Shown one piece after another: positions 17,022 to 25,669 of a stretch of DNA of 64,000 nt. The DNA is taken from the NCBI GenBank assembly GCA_905612355.1, contig CAJQRU010000072.1:1-64000 (forward strand), given 5' to 3'. This DNA comes from an uncultured Gammaproteobacteria bacterium (lineage in GTDB: Bacteria > Pseudomonadota > Gammaproteobacteria > Arenicellales > UBA868). Position 1 is the stretch's first letter. The number at the start of each line of letters is the position of its first letter. The position numbers and the translations under genes were made by a program. The notes beneath the pieces are model-generated. The model did no database searches and was not told the origin of the DNA. It saw only the letters and a list, made by a program, of their open reading frames with translations.

Positions 17022-17795
17022 ATGAGCGGGAATAATCCAAATAGTTGTGATTGGGTGATTGTCACTGGGGCTGCGTCAGGAATCGGGTTTGGTGTGGTGC
17101 AATCTCTCTTGGAGGAAGGGCATAGTGTTGTCGCGTTGGATCACGACGACGAAAGACTTGATCAGGTTTTCGATAGTGCTAACGCCTCAGTGGCATGTCG
17201 TTGTGTAGATGTGCGGAATGCAGACGATGTTGCGAGCGCGATTGCCTTGCTCCCAAGTGAAGTCGGCTCGATCAAAGGTCTGGTGAATTGTGCCGGCGTT
17301 TACCCCGTTACCCCTTTCCTAGATATCACGGTAGAAGAATGGGATGACGTATTAAATACCAACCTTCGAGGGGCCTTTATAGTGTCGCAAGCTGTCGGGC
17401 GGATAATGGTTGCAGGCCGAATCAAAGGCAGCATTGTTAACGTGACATCTACATCAGCGACTTTCTGTCGTCCCGGGGTGGCCCATTATGGGACTTCTAA
17501 GGCAGGACTAACACAGTTGACTCGTGATATGGCGCTCGAACTTGCGGAGTTCGGCATTCGCGTCAACGCTGTCGCGCCAGGAGTGATTGGAACGGAAAAG
17601 GTATTGGCTTTGGCCAACGCACGCGGGGCTGAGGAGCACGCTGCGAAACTTGCGTCGATACCGGCTGGTCGAATAGGTGGGGTGGCTGAAATAACGTCTT
17701 TAATCGTATTTCTGTTAAGCGAACAGGCAAGCTACTGTACCGGCAGTGTTCTGCTAGCTGACGGCGGACTGACTCTCGGCATTCCGCGGTATTAG
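17022..17795 (+). CDS. Short-chain dehydrogenase/reductase (SDR)
   Basis: A 257-residue classical SDR with TGAASGIG near the N-terminus, NCAG, Ser in NVTSTSA, and Tyr-Lys in YGTSK. The ending VLLADGGLTLG is the usual substrate-loop close. ATG 17022 is used, since GGAA lies about eight bases upstream and the protein then starts at the normal distance from the nucleotide motif; GTG 17001 is also in frame. It is clearly distinct in sequence from the SDR just before it. Probably oxidises or reduces an alcohol or ketone intermediate in the same pathway; the substrate is unknown. Confidence 0.9.
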   Translation: MSGNNPNSCDWVIVTGAASGIGFGVVQSLLEEGHSVVALDHDDERLDQVFDSANASVACRCVDVRNADDVASAIALLPSEVGSIKGLVNCAGVYPVTPFLDITVEEWDDVLNTNLRGAFIVSQAVGRIMVAGRIKGSIVNVTSTSATFCRPGVAHYGTSKAGLTQLTRDMALELAEFGIRVNAVAPGVIGTEKVLALANARGAEEHAAKLASIPAGRIGGVAEITSLIVFLLSEQASYCTGSVLLADGGLTLGIPRY

Positions 17796-17873
17796 TTGAA
17801 AAATGATTTTTTTCGTAACCGTACAGATAGGTTTAATGATCGCCACCTGCTAGGTGCTGGTCGGAGACAGTTG

Positions 17874-19076
17874 ATGTTTACAGTAAGCCAAAACAAACCA
17901 TTAGCGACAACGATTACGGGTTCGTTACCAAAACCATTGTGGTTTACCGAGAACTTAAGGCGCCGACCGTTTCTTGAGGCGATGGGATCGGATTACCAAT
18001 ATCGCGAACAGTATTTCGATGCTGTCATGGCGGTCATTAGCGATCAAATCAGGGCAGGGCTGGACATTGTTACGGATGGCGACCTGCGGTGCGATAGTGA
18101 TATCGGTGGACGGTCGTGGTTTGGTTACCTATTTGAACGTATGGATGGCTTGGGCGACATCGCGATGCGCCATGGCGGGAGCGAGTGGGCAGCCAAAACA
18201 GGTAATAACAAGTCAACTAAGCGGGTTGATGCACCTGGCGATATTCTCCATGAGGTGATGGAAACACGACTTCCTCCAAAGATACTCGGACCGATTGGAA
18301 GGGGTTCTCTTCAATACGATGCAGTTTTTAAGGCGGCGCAGAGGCTAACTAAGTGGCCAGTAAAAATTGGTTCGTGCTGCGGTCAAATGGTTCATAAGAA
18401 CGCTGTGAATGACTATTACGAAAAACCAATAGACGCTGTTATGGCGTTTTCCGAGGCGTTAAATGAGGAATATCATTCGGTAGCAGACGCAGGCGCGCAG
18501 GTTCTTCAGATTGAAGAACCTTGTCTTCACTTTGTCGCGGGTACTGCGTGGGAGGTATCTCTCGATGATTACGTTACGGCATTCAATCGGGAGGTTGCTG
18601 GCTTACGAAACAGGCTTGAAGTGTGGTGTCATACCTGTTGGGGTAACCCTTTGGCTCAAAAGGTAGAGGCTAACTACAGTTATGAGCCGATTTTGCCGTA
18701 TTTAGATCAGTTAGATGTAGACGTTGTCACGTTTGAAACAGCCGATAACAATGGTGCCGAACTTGAAGCTATCGCATCGGGAATCGGTATGGACAAGAAG
18801 ATCTGTATCGGAGGTGTGACGCATCGAACGCTGCAAGTCGAAAGCCCTGATCAGGTCGCTTCTTTGCTTCGACGCGCTCTAGAGTTTATCGAACCGGATC
18901 GACTGTTGATCAGTAGCGACTGTGGGTTTGGCCGCCAGGGCATGAGTCGCATGCATGCTTTTTATAAGATGGTGTCATTGGTCAAAGGCGTTAACCTGGT
19001 GCGTAAAGAACTGGGGTTTGAGACGACCGTAGCGCCTGCGGCGCTTGGGCGTTATGACTTTCTCACGCACGACTGA
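17874..19076 (+). CDS. MetE-core (cobalamin-independent methionine synthase C-terminal domain) protein
   Basis: A 400-residue single-barrel protein homologous to the C-terminal half of cobalamin-independent methionine synthase. The zinc ligands appear conserved: His and Cys in WCHTCWGNP and Cys in SDCGFGRQ. The opening TTITGSLPKP and the ILGPIGRGSLQYDA segment fit the family. The N-terminal half of true MetE is absent, so it is a core-MetE type. Family members move methyl groups to thiols. Next to hyuAB and SDRs, a role in moving a methyl group off an N- or S-methylated substrate is possible. ATG 17874 is used because GGAGACAG lies just upstream; a TTG start at 17796 would add 26 unlikely residues. 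Confidence 0.85.
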   Translation: MFTVSQNKPLATTITGSLPKPLWFTENLRRRPFLEAMGSDYQYREQYFDAVMAVISDQIRAGLDIVTDGDLRCDSDIGGRSWFGYLFERMDGLGDIAMRHGGSEWAAKTGNNKSTKRVDAPGDILHEVMETRLPPKILGPIGRGSLQYDAVFKAAQRLTKWPVKIGSCCGQMVHKNAVNDYYEKPIDAVMAFSEALNEEYHSVADAGAQVLQIEEPCLHFVAGTAWEVSLDDYVTAFNREVAGLRNRLEVWCHTCWGNPLAQKVEANYSYEPILPYLDQLDVDVVTFETADNNGAELEAIASGIGMDKKICIGGVTHRTLQVESPDQVASLLRRALEFIEPDRLLISSDCGFGRQGMSRMHAFYKMVSLVKGVNLVRKELGFETTVAPAALGRYDFLTHD

Positions 19077-19183
19077 TTCGAGCTTGGAGAAGGTCATTGC
19101 TTAATTTCCTGATGTTTTGTTGGTTTTTATGTTCGCATTAGACAGCTATCCTTGGTCTAAAGGATGGGGGAAAAGTTAAACTG

Positions 19184-21226
19184 ATGGATATCGGCGTAGA
19201 TACTGGGGGCACCTTTACTGATGTGATATGTCGGCGTGATGGCTATCCTGACATGGTTCTCAAGGTTCCGAGCACTCCCAGTGAGCCATCTAAAGCAGTG
19301 ATGAGTGGGGTGCGGCAGATTCTCAAGCTAGTGGGTGGTGAGGTGGCTGCAGTGCGGCGTTTTGTGCACGGCACAACTGTGGCAACCAATGCAGTACTGG
19401 AAAGAAAAGGTGCTGAGAGTGGGCTCATTACAACCAGCGGTTTCGCTGATGTGCTCGAAATCGGGCGACAGATGCGCACTGATATCTATGAACTTGAGTT
19501 AGAACCTGAGACACCAGTGTTTCTCGCGCCAGGTGCCAGGCGCGCTGAAGTCATTGAACGCATGTCGAGCGAGGGTGAGATTCTCAAGCCACTAGATGAA
19601 GCTTCGTTGCGTCATGCGATCGCAACTTTGCGCACCGAGGGCGTGAACTCTATTGCGGTCTGTTTCTTGTTTTCGTTTCTAAACCCGATCCATGAACGGC
19701 GAGTTCGAGACATTATAGAGGTCGAATATCCCGATATTTCTGTTTCATTATCTTCTGACGTTGATCCGGCTTTTAGGGAATATGAGCGAACCGTAGTTAC
19801 GGCATTCGATGCGTATACAAAACCGGTTCTTCGTGATTATCTCAGCGAATTGGATTCGGCCTTATCTAAAAGTGGTGTTGTGGCGCCTTTGCAGGTTATG
19901 CAGTCGCGCGGGGGCATCAGTGCAGCAAGCACTGCAACCAAGCGACCTGTTCGGCTTTTTCTCTCTGGTCCCGCTGCAGGGGTGATTGGTGGAAGTAAAG
20001 TGGGCCAGGCCGCAGGGGAAAACAATCTGATTACTGTAGATATCGGAGGTACCAGCTGTGACATTGCGCTGGTTGCACAAGGGAGGCCTTTAGTAAGGCC
20101 TGAAGGGCGAATTGATGGTTATCCGGTACGTGTGCCGATGGTAGATGTCAACGCGATGGGTTCTGGCGGCGGCAGTATCGCTTGGCTTGACGCCGCTGGT
20201 GGATTGCGAGTAGGGCCACAATCGGCTGGTGCCGATCCGGGACCGGCCTGTTATGGGCGCGATGGGAAATTCGCTACCGTTACTGACGCGTCGATCGCGC
20301 TTGGCTTTTTAAATCCGGATTATTTCGCCGGCGGCACGGTGCCATTAGATCGTGAGCTCGCCGAACAGGCCATACGAGAAACTATCGCAGTACCCTTGTC
20401 GATGACCGTCGAGCAGGCTGCACTTGGCATTCACCAGGTAGTGAACGCACAAATGGCCGAAGGTATGCGTCAAGTGTCAATACGCCAGGGTCATGATCCA
20501 AGAGATTTTTCCCTCGTTCCGCTGGGTGGCGCAGGTCCGGTACATGCCATACCGCTGGCGGAGGAGCTTAGCATCGATACGATTATTATCCCGCGTCACC
20601 CTGGAGTTTTGTCGGCAGAGGGACTGCTGGTTGCACCAATCGAGCACGAAGTATCGATTGGGTTTCCTCATGACCTGGATTCTGTGGGTATTAATGAGCT
20701 TAAAACAAGATTTGATGAACTGGATGCGCAGTGCGCAGCCCTGATGAATGCGGAGGCAAACGAAGTCGAGAATATCGAAATCATTCATGCGGTCGACATC
20801 TGTTATGTCGGTCAGTCGCATTATCTCGATATCACTGTCGACTTGAGCAACGCTAAACCGCGTGAGTCCATTTACCGTGACTTCATTCATGCTCACGAAC
20901 AGGTTTTTGGATACAGCACCGAGTCGCCGGCGCGTATCGTCAACCTGCGTAGTATTTATCGTTCGCAAAGGCCTGAGGTTAGTGTTCCGATAGCAGCAGA
21001 ACGGTCAAGCCACGATCCTTTAAAAGGACGCCGCATGGCGATATTCCAGTTTGGTCAAGACGCTGAGATTGATATACTCGATCGTTCATGTCTATCCGCT
21101 GGAACAGCCATTGATGGCCCTGCCATCATTGAGCAAGCGGATACGACGACCGTCTTGCATGTGGGCTGGACCGCAACTGTAATTGAGAGCGGTGAACTGG
21201 TACTCAAAAAAAGGGTGACAACATGA
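19184..21226 (+). CDS. hyuA: HyuA-type N-methylhydantoinase/5-oxoprolinase subunit
   Basis: A 680-residue ATP-binding subunit of the hydantoinase A/oxoprolinase family. Motifs are complete: GGTFTD at 8-13, HGTTVATN at 62-69, the SGPAAGVIGG segment, GGTSCD at 288-293 and VGPQSAGADPGPACYG at 343-358. HyuA activates the cyclic amide by ATP-dependent phosphorylation and HyuB completes hydrolysis. Known members act on N-methylhydantoin, 5-oxoproline or, in carboxylase relatives, acetone and acetophenone. Its end overlaps the hyuB start by four bases. Together with the SDR and MetE-core genes upstream it forms a rightward operon. Confidence 0.93.
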   Translation: MDIGVDTGGTFTDVICRRDGYPDMVLKVPSTPSEPSKAVMSGVRQILKLVGGEVAAVRRFVHGTTVATNAVLERKGAESGLITTSGFADVLEIGRQMRTDIYELELEPETPVFLAPGARRAEVIERMSSEGEILKPLDEASLRHAIATLRTEGVNSIAVCFLFSFLNPIHERRVRDIIEVEYPDISVSLSSDVDPAFREYERTVVTAFDAYTKPVLRDYLSELDSALSKSGVVAPLQVMQSRGGISAASTATKRPVRLFLSGPAAGVIGGSKVGQAAGENNLITVDIGGTSCDIALVAQGRPLVRPEGRIDGYPVRVPMVDVNAMGSGGGSIAWLDAAGGLRVGPQSAGADPGPACYGRDGKFATVTDASIALGFLNPDYFAGGTVPLDRELAEQAIRETIAVPLSMTVEQAALGIHQVVNAQMAEGMRQVSIRQGHDPRDFSLVPLGGAGPVHAIPLAEELSIDTIIIPRHPGVLSAEGLLVAPIEHEVSIGFPHDLDSVGINELKTRFDELDAQCAALMNAEANEVENIEIIHAVDICYVGQSHYLDITVDLSNAKPRESIYRDFIHAHEQVFGYSTESPARIVNLRSIYRSQRPEVSVPIAAERSSHDPLKGRRMAIFQFGQDAEIDILDRSCLSAGTAIDGPAIIEQADTTTVLHVGWTATVIESGELVLKKRVTT

Positions 21227-22914
21227 ATCGAATGATCGACACGACGACCATAGATCCAATAACACTTGAAGTGGTGAGAAACAAAGTTGATGGCATTGCT
21301 AACGAAATGCAGTCGACATTGCTCCGGAGCTCCTTCTCTACCGTAGTAAAAGAGGGGTTAGACGCGTCAGCCAGTCTATTCATGCTTCACGGAGAAACGC
21401 TCGCCCAGGCCATCGCGATCCCCATCCATCTCGCTACTTTAATTCCAATGGTCGAGACGATCGTCAGGACTTTTCCGCTCAATGAAATGAAGCCAGATGA
21501 TCTCTATATCATGAACGACCCGTATCTCGGTGGGACTCACCTTCCGGATATTGCGATCGTGATGCCGGTATTTTTCGATAACAAGCCCATCGCGATTAGT
21601 GCTGCGATGACACACCACCAGGATGTAGGAGGAATGTCTCCTGGCTCGGTTCCGCCAAATGCGACGGAGATATATCAGGAGGGTATTCGAATACCACCGC
21701 TAAAACTCCGAGACGGGCAAGAGTTCAATGACACGCTCATTCAGATGCTTAAACTCAATGTCCGCGTTCCACAAGTTTTTATGGGTGATATTGGTGCCCA
21801 GATATCTGCCTGTACGGTCGGCGCGCGTCGCGTAGTTGAGCTGGCTGATCGATACGGACGCATCCAAACGTTACAAATCTTCAACGAACTACTGGATCGA
21901 TCAGAACAACTGACTCGCAAAGCGCTGGAAGCGATTCCTGATGGGACCTATAGTTACGTTGATTATCTGGATAATGATGGGGTGAATCTTGAGGAGTCAG
22001 TCAGAATCGAAGTCGCTGTTACCATTAGCGGGAGCCAATTTCATTGTGATTTCGAAGGCACCGACCCGCAGACTCGCGGGCCATTCAATGCAGTTAAGTC
22101 TGGATCTCAGGCAGCTGCTTATTATGCAGTGCGTGCTGTAACCGACAGTTCGATCCCGACCAATGGCGGTTGTTTCCGACCAGTCAGCCTGCACCTGCCA
22201 GAAGGCACCTTGGTAAACCCCGTCGAACCCGCTCCAGTAAATTCGCGAACCGCTACATTGAAGCGCATAGCAGGTAGCATTGTTGGTGCGTTGAAAGGTG
22301 CGCTCCCGGACCAAATACCGGCGGATAACGCAGGTGAGTTATTGGTATTGTCACTTGGTGGAAAGAATGCCGATGGAAAGCCTTATGTGGTGGGCGAGTT
22401 CAACGCTGGCGGCAGTGGGGGCGGGCCCAGAAAAGATGGAGTAGACGTGATTGAGACAGACGGCAGCAACTGTATGAATATGCCAGTCGAAGCTCTGGAA
22501 CTGGAAGCACCAGCTCGCGTCCATCGCATGAGTCTGCGGACCGATTCTGGCGGGGTCGGTGAATTTCGTGGTGGGCTAGGGTGTGTCCGAGAAATAGAAT
22601 TTCTGGCCGACGATATCGCTTTGACCCACCGAGGGGAGCGTCACCGTCATGCAGCCCGTGGTTCACAGGGAGGTGGGGACGGTGCTAAGGCGTTTTCGAA
22701 AATTGTTCGGCGGGACGGTAGTGAAGAAGTGGTGAATTCAAAACTTTTTACAATAGTTCACGCGGGCGAGCGACTTATTCTGGAAACTGCCGGTGGCGGT
22801 GGATATGGAAAGTCCAATAAACGTGACCGCCAGGCGATTCGTGATGATGTCAGTAATGGGAAAGTAAGCCAGCAGTGTGCAAATGCCGAGTACGGTCTCG
22901 GCGATGTTAACTAG
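21223..22914 (+). CDS. hyuB: HyuB-type N-methylhydantoinase/5-oxoprolinase subunit
   Basis: A 563-residue HyuB of normal family length. It opens with DPITLEVVRNKVDGIANEM, the usual N-terminal helix, followed by IMNDPYLGGTHLPDI, MTHHQDVGGMSPGS and EGIRIPP, which line the active site in the family. The FRGGLGCVREIEF and ETAGGGGYG segments close the protein. ATG overlaps the hyuA stop in an ATGA arrangement, typical of a coupled heteromeric pair. It lacks the additional small domain seen on the HyuB proteins at 46748 and 57813. Confidence 0.93.
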   Translation: MNRMIDTTTIDPITLEVVRNKVDGIANEMQSTLLRSSFSTVVKEGLDASASLFMLHGETLAQAIAIPIHLATLIPMVETIVRTFPLNEMKPDDLYIMNDPYLGGTHLPDIAIVMPVFFDNKPIAISAAMTHHQDVGGMSPGSVPPNATEIYQEGIRIPPLKLRDGQEFNDTLIQMLKLNVRVPQVFMGDIGAQISACTVGARRVVELADRYGRIQTLQIFNELLDRSEQLTRKALEAIPDGTYSYVDYLDNDGVNLEESVRIEVAVTISGSQFHCDFEGTDPQTRGPFNAVKSGSQAAAYYAVRAVTDSSIPTNGGCFRPVSLHLPEGTLVNPVEPAPVNSRTATLKRIAGSIVGALKGALPDQIPADNAGELLVLSLGGKNADGKPYVVGEFNAGGSGGGPRKDGVDVIETDGSNCMNMPVEALELEAPARVHRMSLRTDSGGVGEFRGGLGCVREIEFLADDIALTHRGERHRHAARGSQGGGDGAKAFSKIVRRDGSEEVVNSKLFTIVHAGERLILETAGGGGYGKSNKRDRQAIRDDVSNGKVSQQCANAEYGLGDVN

Positions 22915-22943
22915 GTACAGTCATTTGTATTGAGGGTCTTAGT

Positions 22944-24104
22944 GTGCCAAAGCGCGGGTCGGTTTTATTTTCCCCATATCAACTACGAGGAGTTTCTTTT
23001 CGGAACAGAATCGTTCTGTCTCCAATGCAAATGTATTTGGCAGGTGATGATGGTATCGCCACTGACTGGCATTTTCAGCACCTCGCAAAATACGCTGTAG
23101 CGGGTGCGGGTTGTGTTTTTACAGAGGTTCTCCCGCCTGAGCCGCGGGGTCGAAATACTCATTGGGACCTCGGTATCTGGGATGATGCGCAGATCCCGGC
23201 TTTAAGTCGAATTGCTGCCTTTATCGAAAAAACGGGTGCAGTTCCCGCTGCACAGATTGGTCATGCTGGCACCAAATCAGCTCGCCAGAGGCCTTTTGAT
23301 GGTCTCCAACCCCTCGGTGATGATGATGCAGCTCGTGGGGAGCCACCATGGCAGCCGGCGGGCCCGATGAGTGAGGCGAATGTTGAAGGCTATCACCCAC
23401 CGCATGCTCTTTCTCCATCTGAAATCCATCAACTCGTCGATGATTTTGGCAAAGGTGCGCGCCGCCTTGCTGCGAGTGGTTTTCGTTTTCTTGAAGTTCA
23501 CGCAGCTCATGGCTATTTAATTCATTCGTTTTACTCCCCGATCAGTAATCGACGTAGCGATGCTTACGGAGGTGATCGCTCTGGACGGATGCGTTTTGCT
23601 CTCGAGGTCGCTGAGTCCGTACGTGCTAATTGGTCTGATGAATTCCCGTTGAGTTTCCGCATCTCCAGTATCGATGCGGTGGTTGGAGGATGGGATCTAG
23701 ATGATTCGCTGATTTTTGTTCGAGAACTAAAGTCCCACGGCGTTGATATTGTGGACTGTTCCTCACGCGGCGTTGGTGCCGCGAATTCAATGGCCCGTCT
23801 TGAAAAAGAGGGTAAATCTCTCGAAGAAGGTTATCAGGTTCCTTATTCAGAATACCTGAGGAGAGAGGTTCCCATACCGACGATAGCGGTTGGTTTGATC
23901 ACGCGGGCGGAGTTTGCTGAAAGAGTGCTTCAAGATGGACGAGCCGACTTGATCGCTTTGGGTCGTGAGTTACTCTACAACCCCCATTGGGTGCTGCATG
24001 CGGCGAACGCGCTTGAACTGGAAACAAAATGGAATGATTGGCCACCGTCCTGGAATTGGTGGTTGGAGAGGCGTGAGAAGCTCGGTATTAAACGGGCAGA
24101 GTGA
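22944..24104 (+). CDS. Old yellow enzyme family FMN oxidoreductase (YqjM/NamA-like)
   Basis: A 386-residue FMN enzyme of the NADH:flavin oxidoreductase family. It begins LFSPYQLRGVSFRNRIVLSP, has QIGHAGTKSA with the substrate-binding histidine region of the YqjM class, and HAAHGYLIHSFYSPISNRR plus YGGDRSGRMRF further on. Such enzymes reduce activated C=C bonds; related ones demethylate N-methyl compounds. GTG at 22944 is preceded by GAGGG at a good distance. It follows hyuB by 29 bases on the same strand, so it likely belongs to the operon. Confidence 0.92.
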   Translation: MPKRGSVLFSPYQLRGVSFRNRIVLSPMQMYLAGDDGIATDWHFQHLAKYAVAGAGCVFTEVLPPEPRGRNTHWDLGIWDDAQIPALSRIAAFIEKTGAVPAAQIGHAGTKSARQRPFDGLQPLGDDDAARGEPPWQPAGPMSEANVEGYHPPHALSPSEIHQLVDDFGKGARRLAASGFRFLEVHAAHGYLIHSFYSPISNRRSDAYGGDRSGRMRFALEVAESVRANWSDEFPLSFRISSIDAVVGGWDLDDSLIFVRELKSHGVDIVDCSSRGVGAANSMARLEKEGKSLEEGYQVPYSEYLRREVPIPTIAVGLITRAEFAERVLQDGRADLIALGRELLYNPHWVLHAANALELETKWNDWPPSWNWWLERREKLGIKRAE

Positions 24105-24133
24105 ATTATTCTGCTTATTAAATGCTTCTGGGG

Positions 24134-25624
24134 CTAGAGGCCTTCACCTGAACTCGGGAGCAACTTGACGTCACTCCGGAGGTGGCGATAAGGATAAGCA
24201 CGAGGATCAACAATATGGGCGCCTGGTGCGATAGCAATCAGGGTTCTCTCGGCGATGTAATCGAAATCCGCTCTAAAGTGACATGTGCTTTTGAGTGCCA
24301 ATATTTTCTGTTTGTCTGGTTCAATACCAATATGACGAAGGATATCTTGGTCGTAAGCTTGCATACGCTTGCTCGAGACAAAGACCGAAACCCCACCAAT
24401 TCTTATAACCGCACAGGGTCCCAGGTTGATCTGGCGACCTGGAATGCTGCGGCCAGTAGTGACGAATTGTCCGGCACTTAGATGCGTGACTTCAAATTTA
24501 GCTTTAAACGCCTCCACACCCGGGACGTTGTGTTTCGCGCCGATCGCGATAGTTAACTGAGCACCGATACCTGCTTGATGAGCCGCTAGGGCAGCATCAG
24601 CGTCTGTGAAGACACAGAGAATCGCGTCAGCGTCGTGGCGCACGAGTGCGTCCAGAAGCCCCGTTGTATCGCCCGTACCCCCACATCCGGGATTGTCTTG
24701 AGTGTCAGCAATAATGACAGGTCGATCAGCGGTTAGAGCTATGCTCATTGCGTCGCTCACTGCTTCATCTGGTGTTAGGAGGGGCTCTGCAAACTCAACC
24801 TCCCGTTCGATGACCATCGTTTCGAGTTTGTCGATTGCGGCTTGCACTGTCCGTTGTGAATAGCCGTGGCATACCACTGCCGGACCACATTCACTTAAAT
24901 CAGAAGGTGGAAACCCGGCAGCGTAACAGAGGTTAAGTACGTCACCTCCTTCTCCGGCAACGCTTGCGTCGACGATGCCTTTGGATGGATCGATTAACGT
25001 GCATTGAAAATTAAGAGGTAGAAGAAAAGGTATCCGTCTTAGCAGGCGATGTTGGGGCACGCCTTCTTCTAGTACTCTCATCAGAATTCTGGCGGCGCGT
25101 GAGCCAGTATGTTGGCGGTCTATATGGGGGTATGTGAGGTAAACGGCCATGCCATCAGTGCATTCAACCATCTGTGCAGTTATGTTCGCATGGTAATCAA
25201 GGCTGATCACGATCGGGATTAATGAGCCGACGCTGGCACGTACCCGTCTCAGTAACTCGCCTTCTGCGTCGGGAAATGTTTCGCTACACATTGCGCCGTG
25301 AAGGTCGAGGTATACGGCATCGACCGGTAGTAGCGTAGATAGACGACCTATTAATTCACCTGCGATTCTTTCAAAACACTCGTCAGTGATGTATCCACCC
25401 GCTCCGGCGTGCCCCCACAGTAACGGTTCGAGCGTGTGTGTCGGAGATATGGTGTCAAGAAAGCCGGACATGCCGAACGAAGCACCCTTTGTTCGTTCGA
25501 TTACTTCTTGCCCGTGGGCGAGTGGGGGGAATTCTCCTCCCACTGCGTAGTATGCGTAATCTGTTTTCATTGGCACGAAGCAGTTTGTTTCGTGCAAGAA
25601 CCCACCGATGGCTATTCTAGACAT
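24134..25624 (-). CDS. M81 family metallopeptidase-like protein (MlrC)
   Basis: A 496-residue protein of the MlrC/M81 family. The N-terminal GGFLHETNCFVP carries the first metal-binding His-Glu pair; DLHGAM and LDYHANI carry further zinc ligands; DTQDNPGCGGTGDTTGLL is the strongly conserved family loop, and the C-terminal domain has the usual SKRMQAYDQDI segment. MlrC was first described in microcystin breakdown, but most members sit in amide or amino acid catabolic clusters and probably cleave small peptides or amides. It converges with the old yellow enzyme gene and is 45 bases downstream of the dimethylformamidase-like gene. Confidence 0.9.
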   Translation of the reverse strand: MSRIAIGGFLHETNCFVPMKTDYAYYAVGGEFPPLAHGQEVIERTKGASFGMSGFLDTISPTHTLEPLLWGHAGAGGYITDECFERIAGELIGRLSTLLPVDAVYLDLHGAMCSETFPDAEGELLRRVRASVGSLIPIVISLDYHANITAQMVECTDGMAVYLTYPHIDRQHTGSRAARILMRVLEEGVPQHRLLRRIPFLLPLNFQCTLIDPSKGIVDASVAGEGGDVLNLCYAAGFPPSDLSECGPAVVCHGYSQRTVQAAIDKLETMVIEREVEFAEPLLTPDEAVSDAMSIALTADRPVIIADTQDNPGCGGTGDTTGLLDALVRHDADAILCVFTDADAALAAHQAGIGAQLTIAIGAKHNVPGVEAFKAKFEVTHLSAGQFVTTGRSIPGRQINLGPCAVIRIGGVSVFVSSKRMQAYDQDILRHIGIEPDKQKILALKSTCHFRADFDYIAERTLIAIAPGAHIVDPRAYPYRHLRSDVKLLPSSGEGL

Positions 25625-25669
25625 GGTTGTACCGTTGTTTCAGTTAAGTGGCGCGTTTGCTGCGAAGGT

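Noticed and set aside
19164..19184. Six-codon frame (ATG to TGA) just before hyuA, overlapping its ATG
   Set aside because: Too short to judge, and its ATG lies in the purine-rich stretch that likely serves as the hyuA ribosome site.
20477..20968. 163-codon frame on the minus strand inside hyuA
   Set aside because: Antisense shadow of a gene whose motifs are complete; no start signal or known domain.
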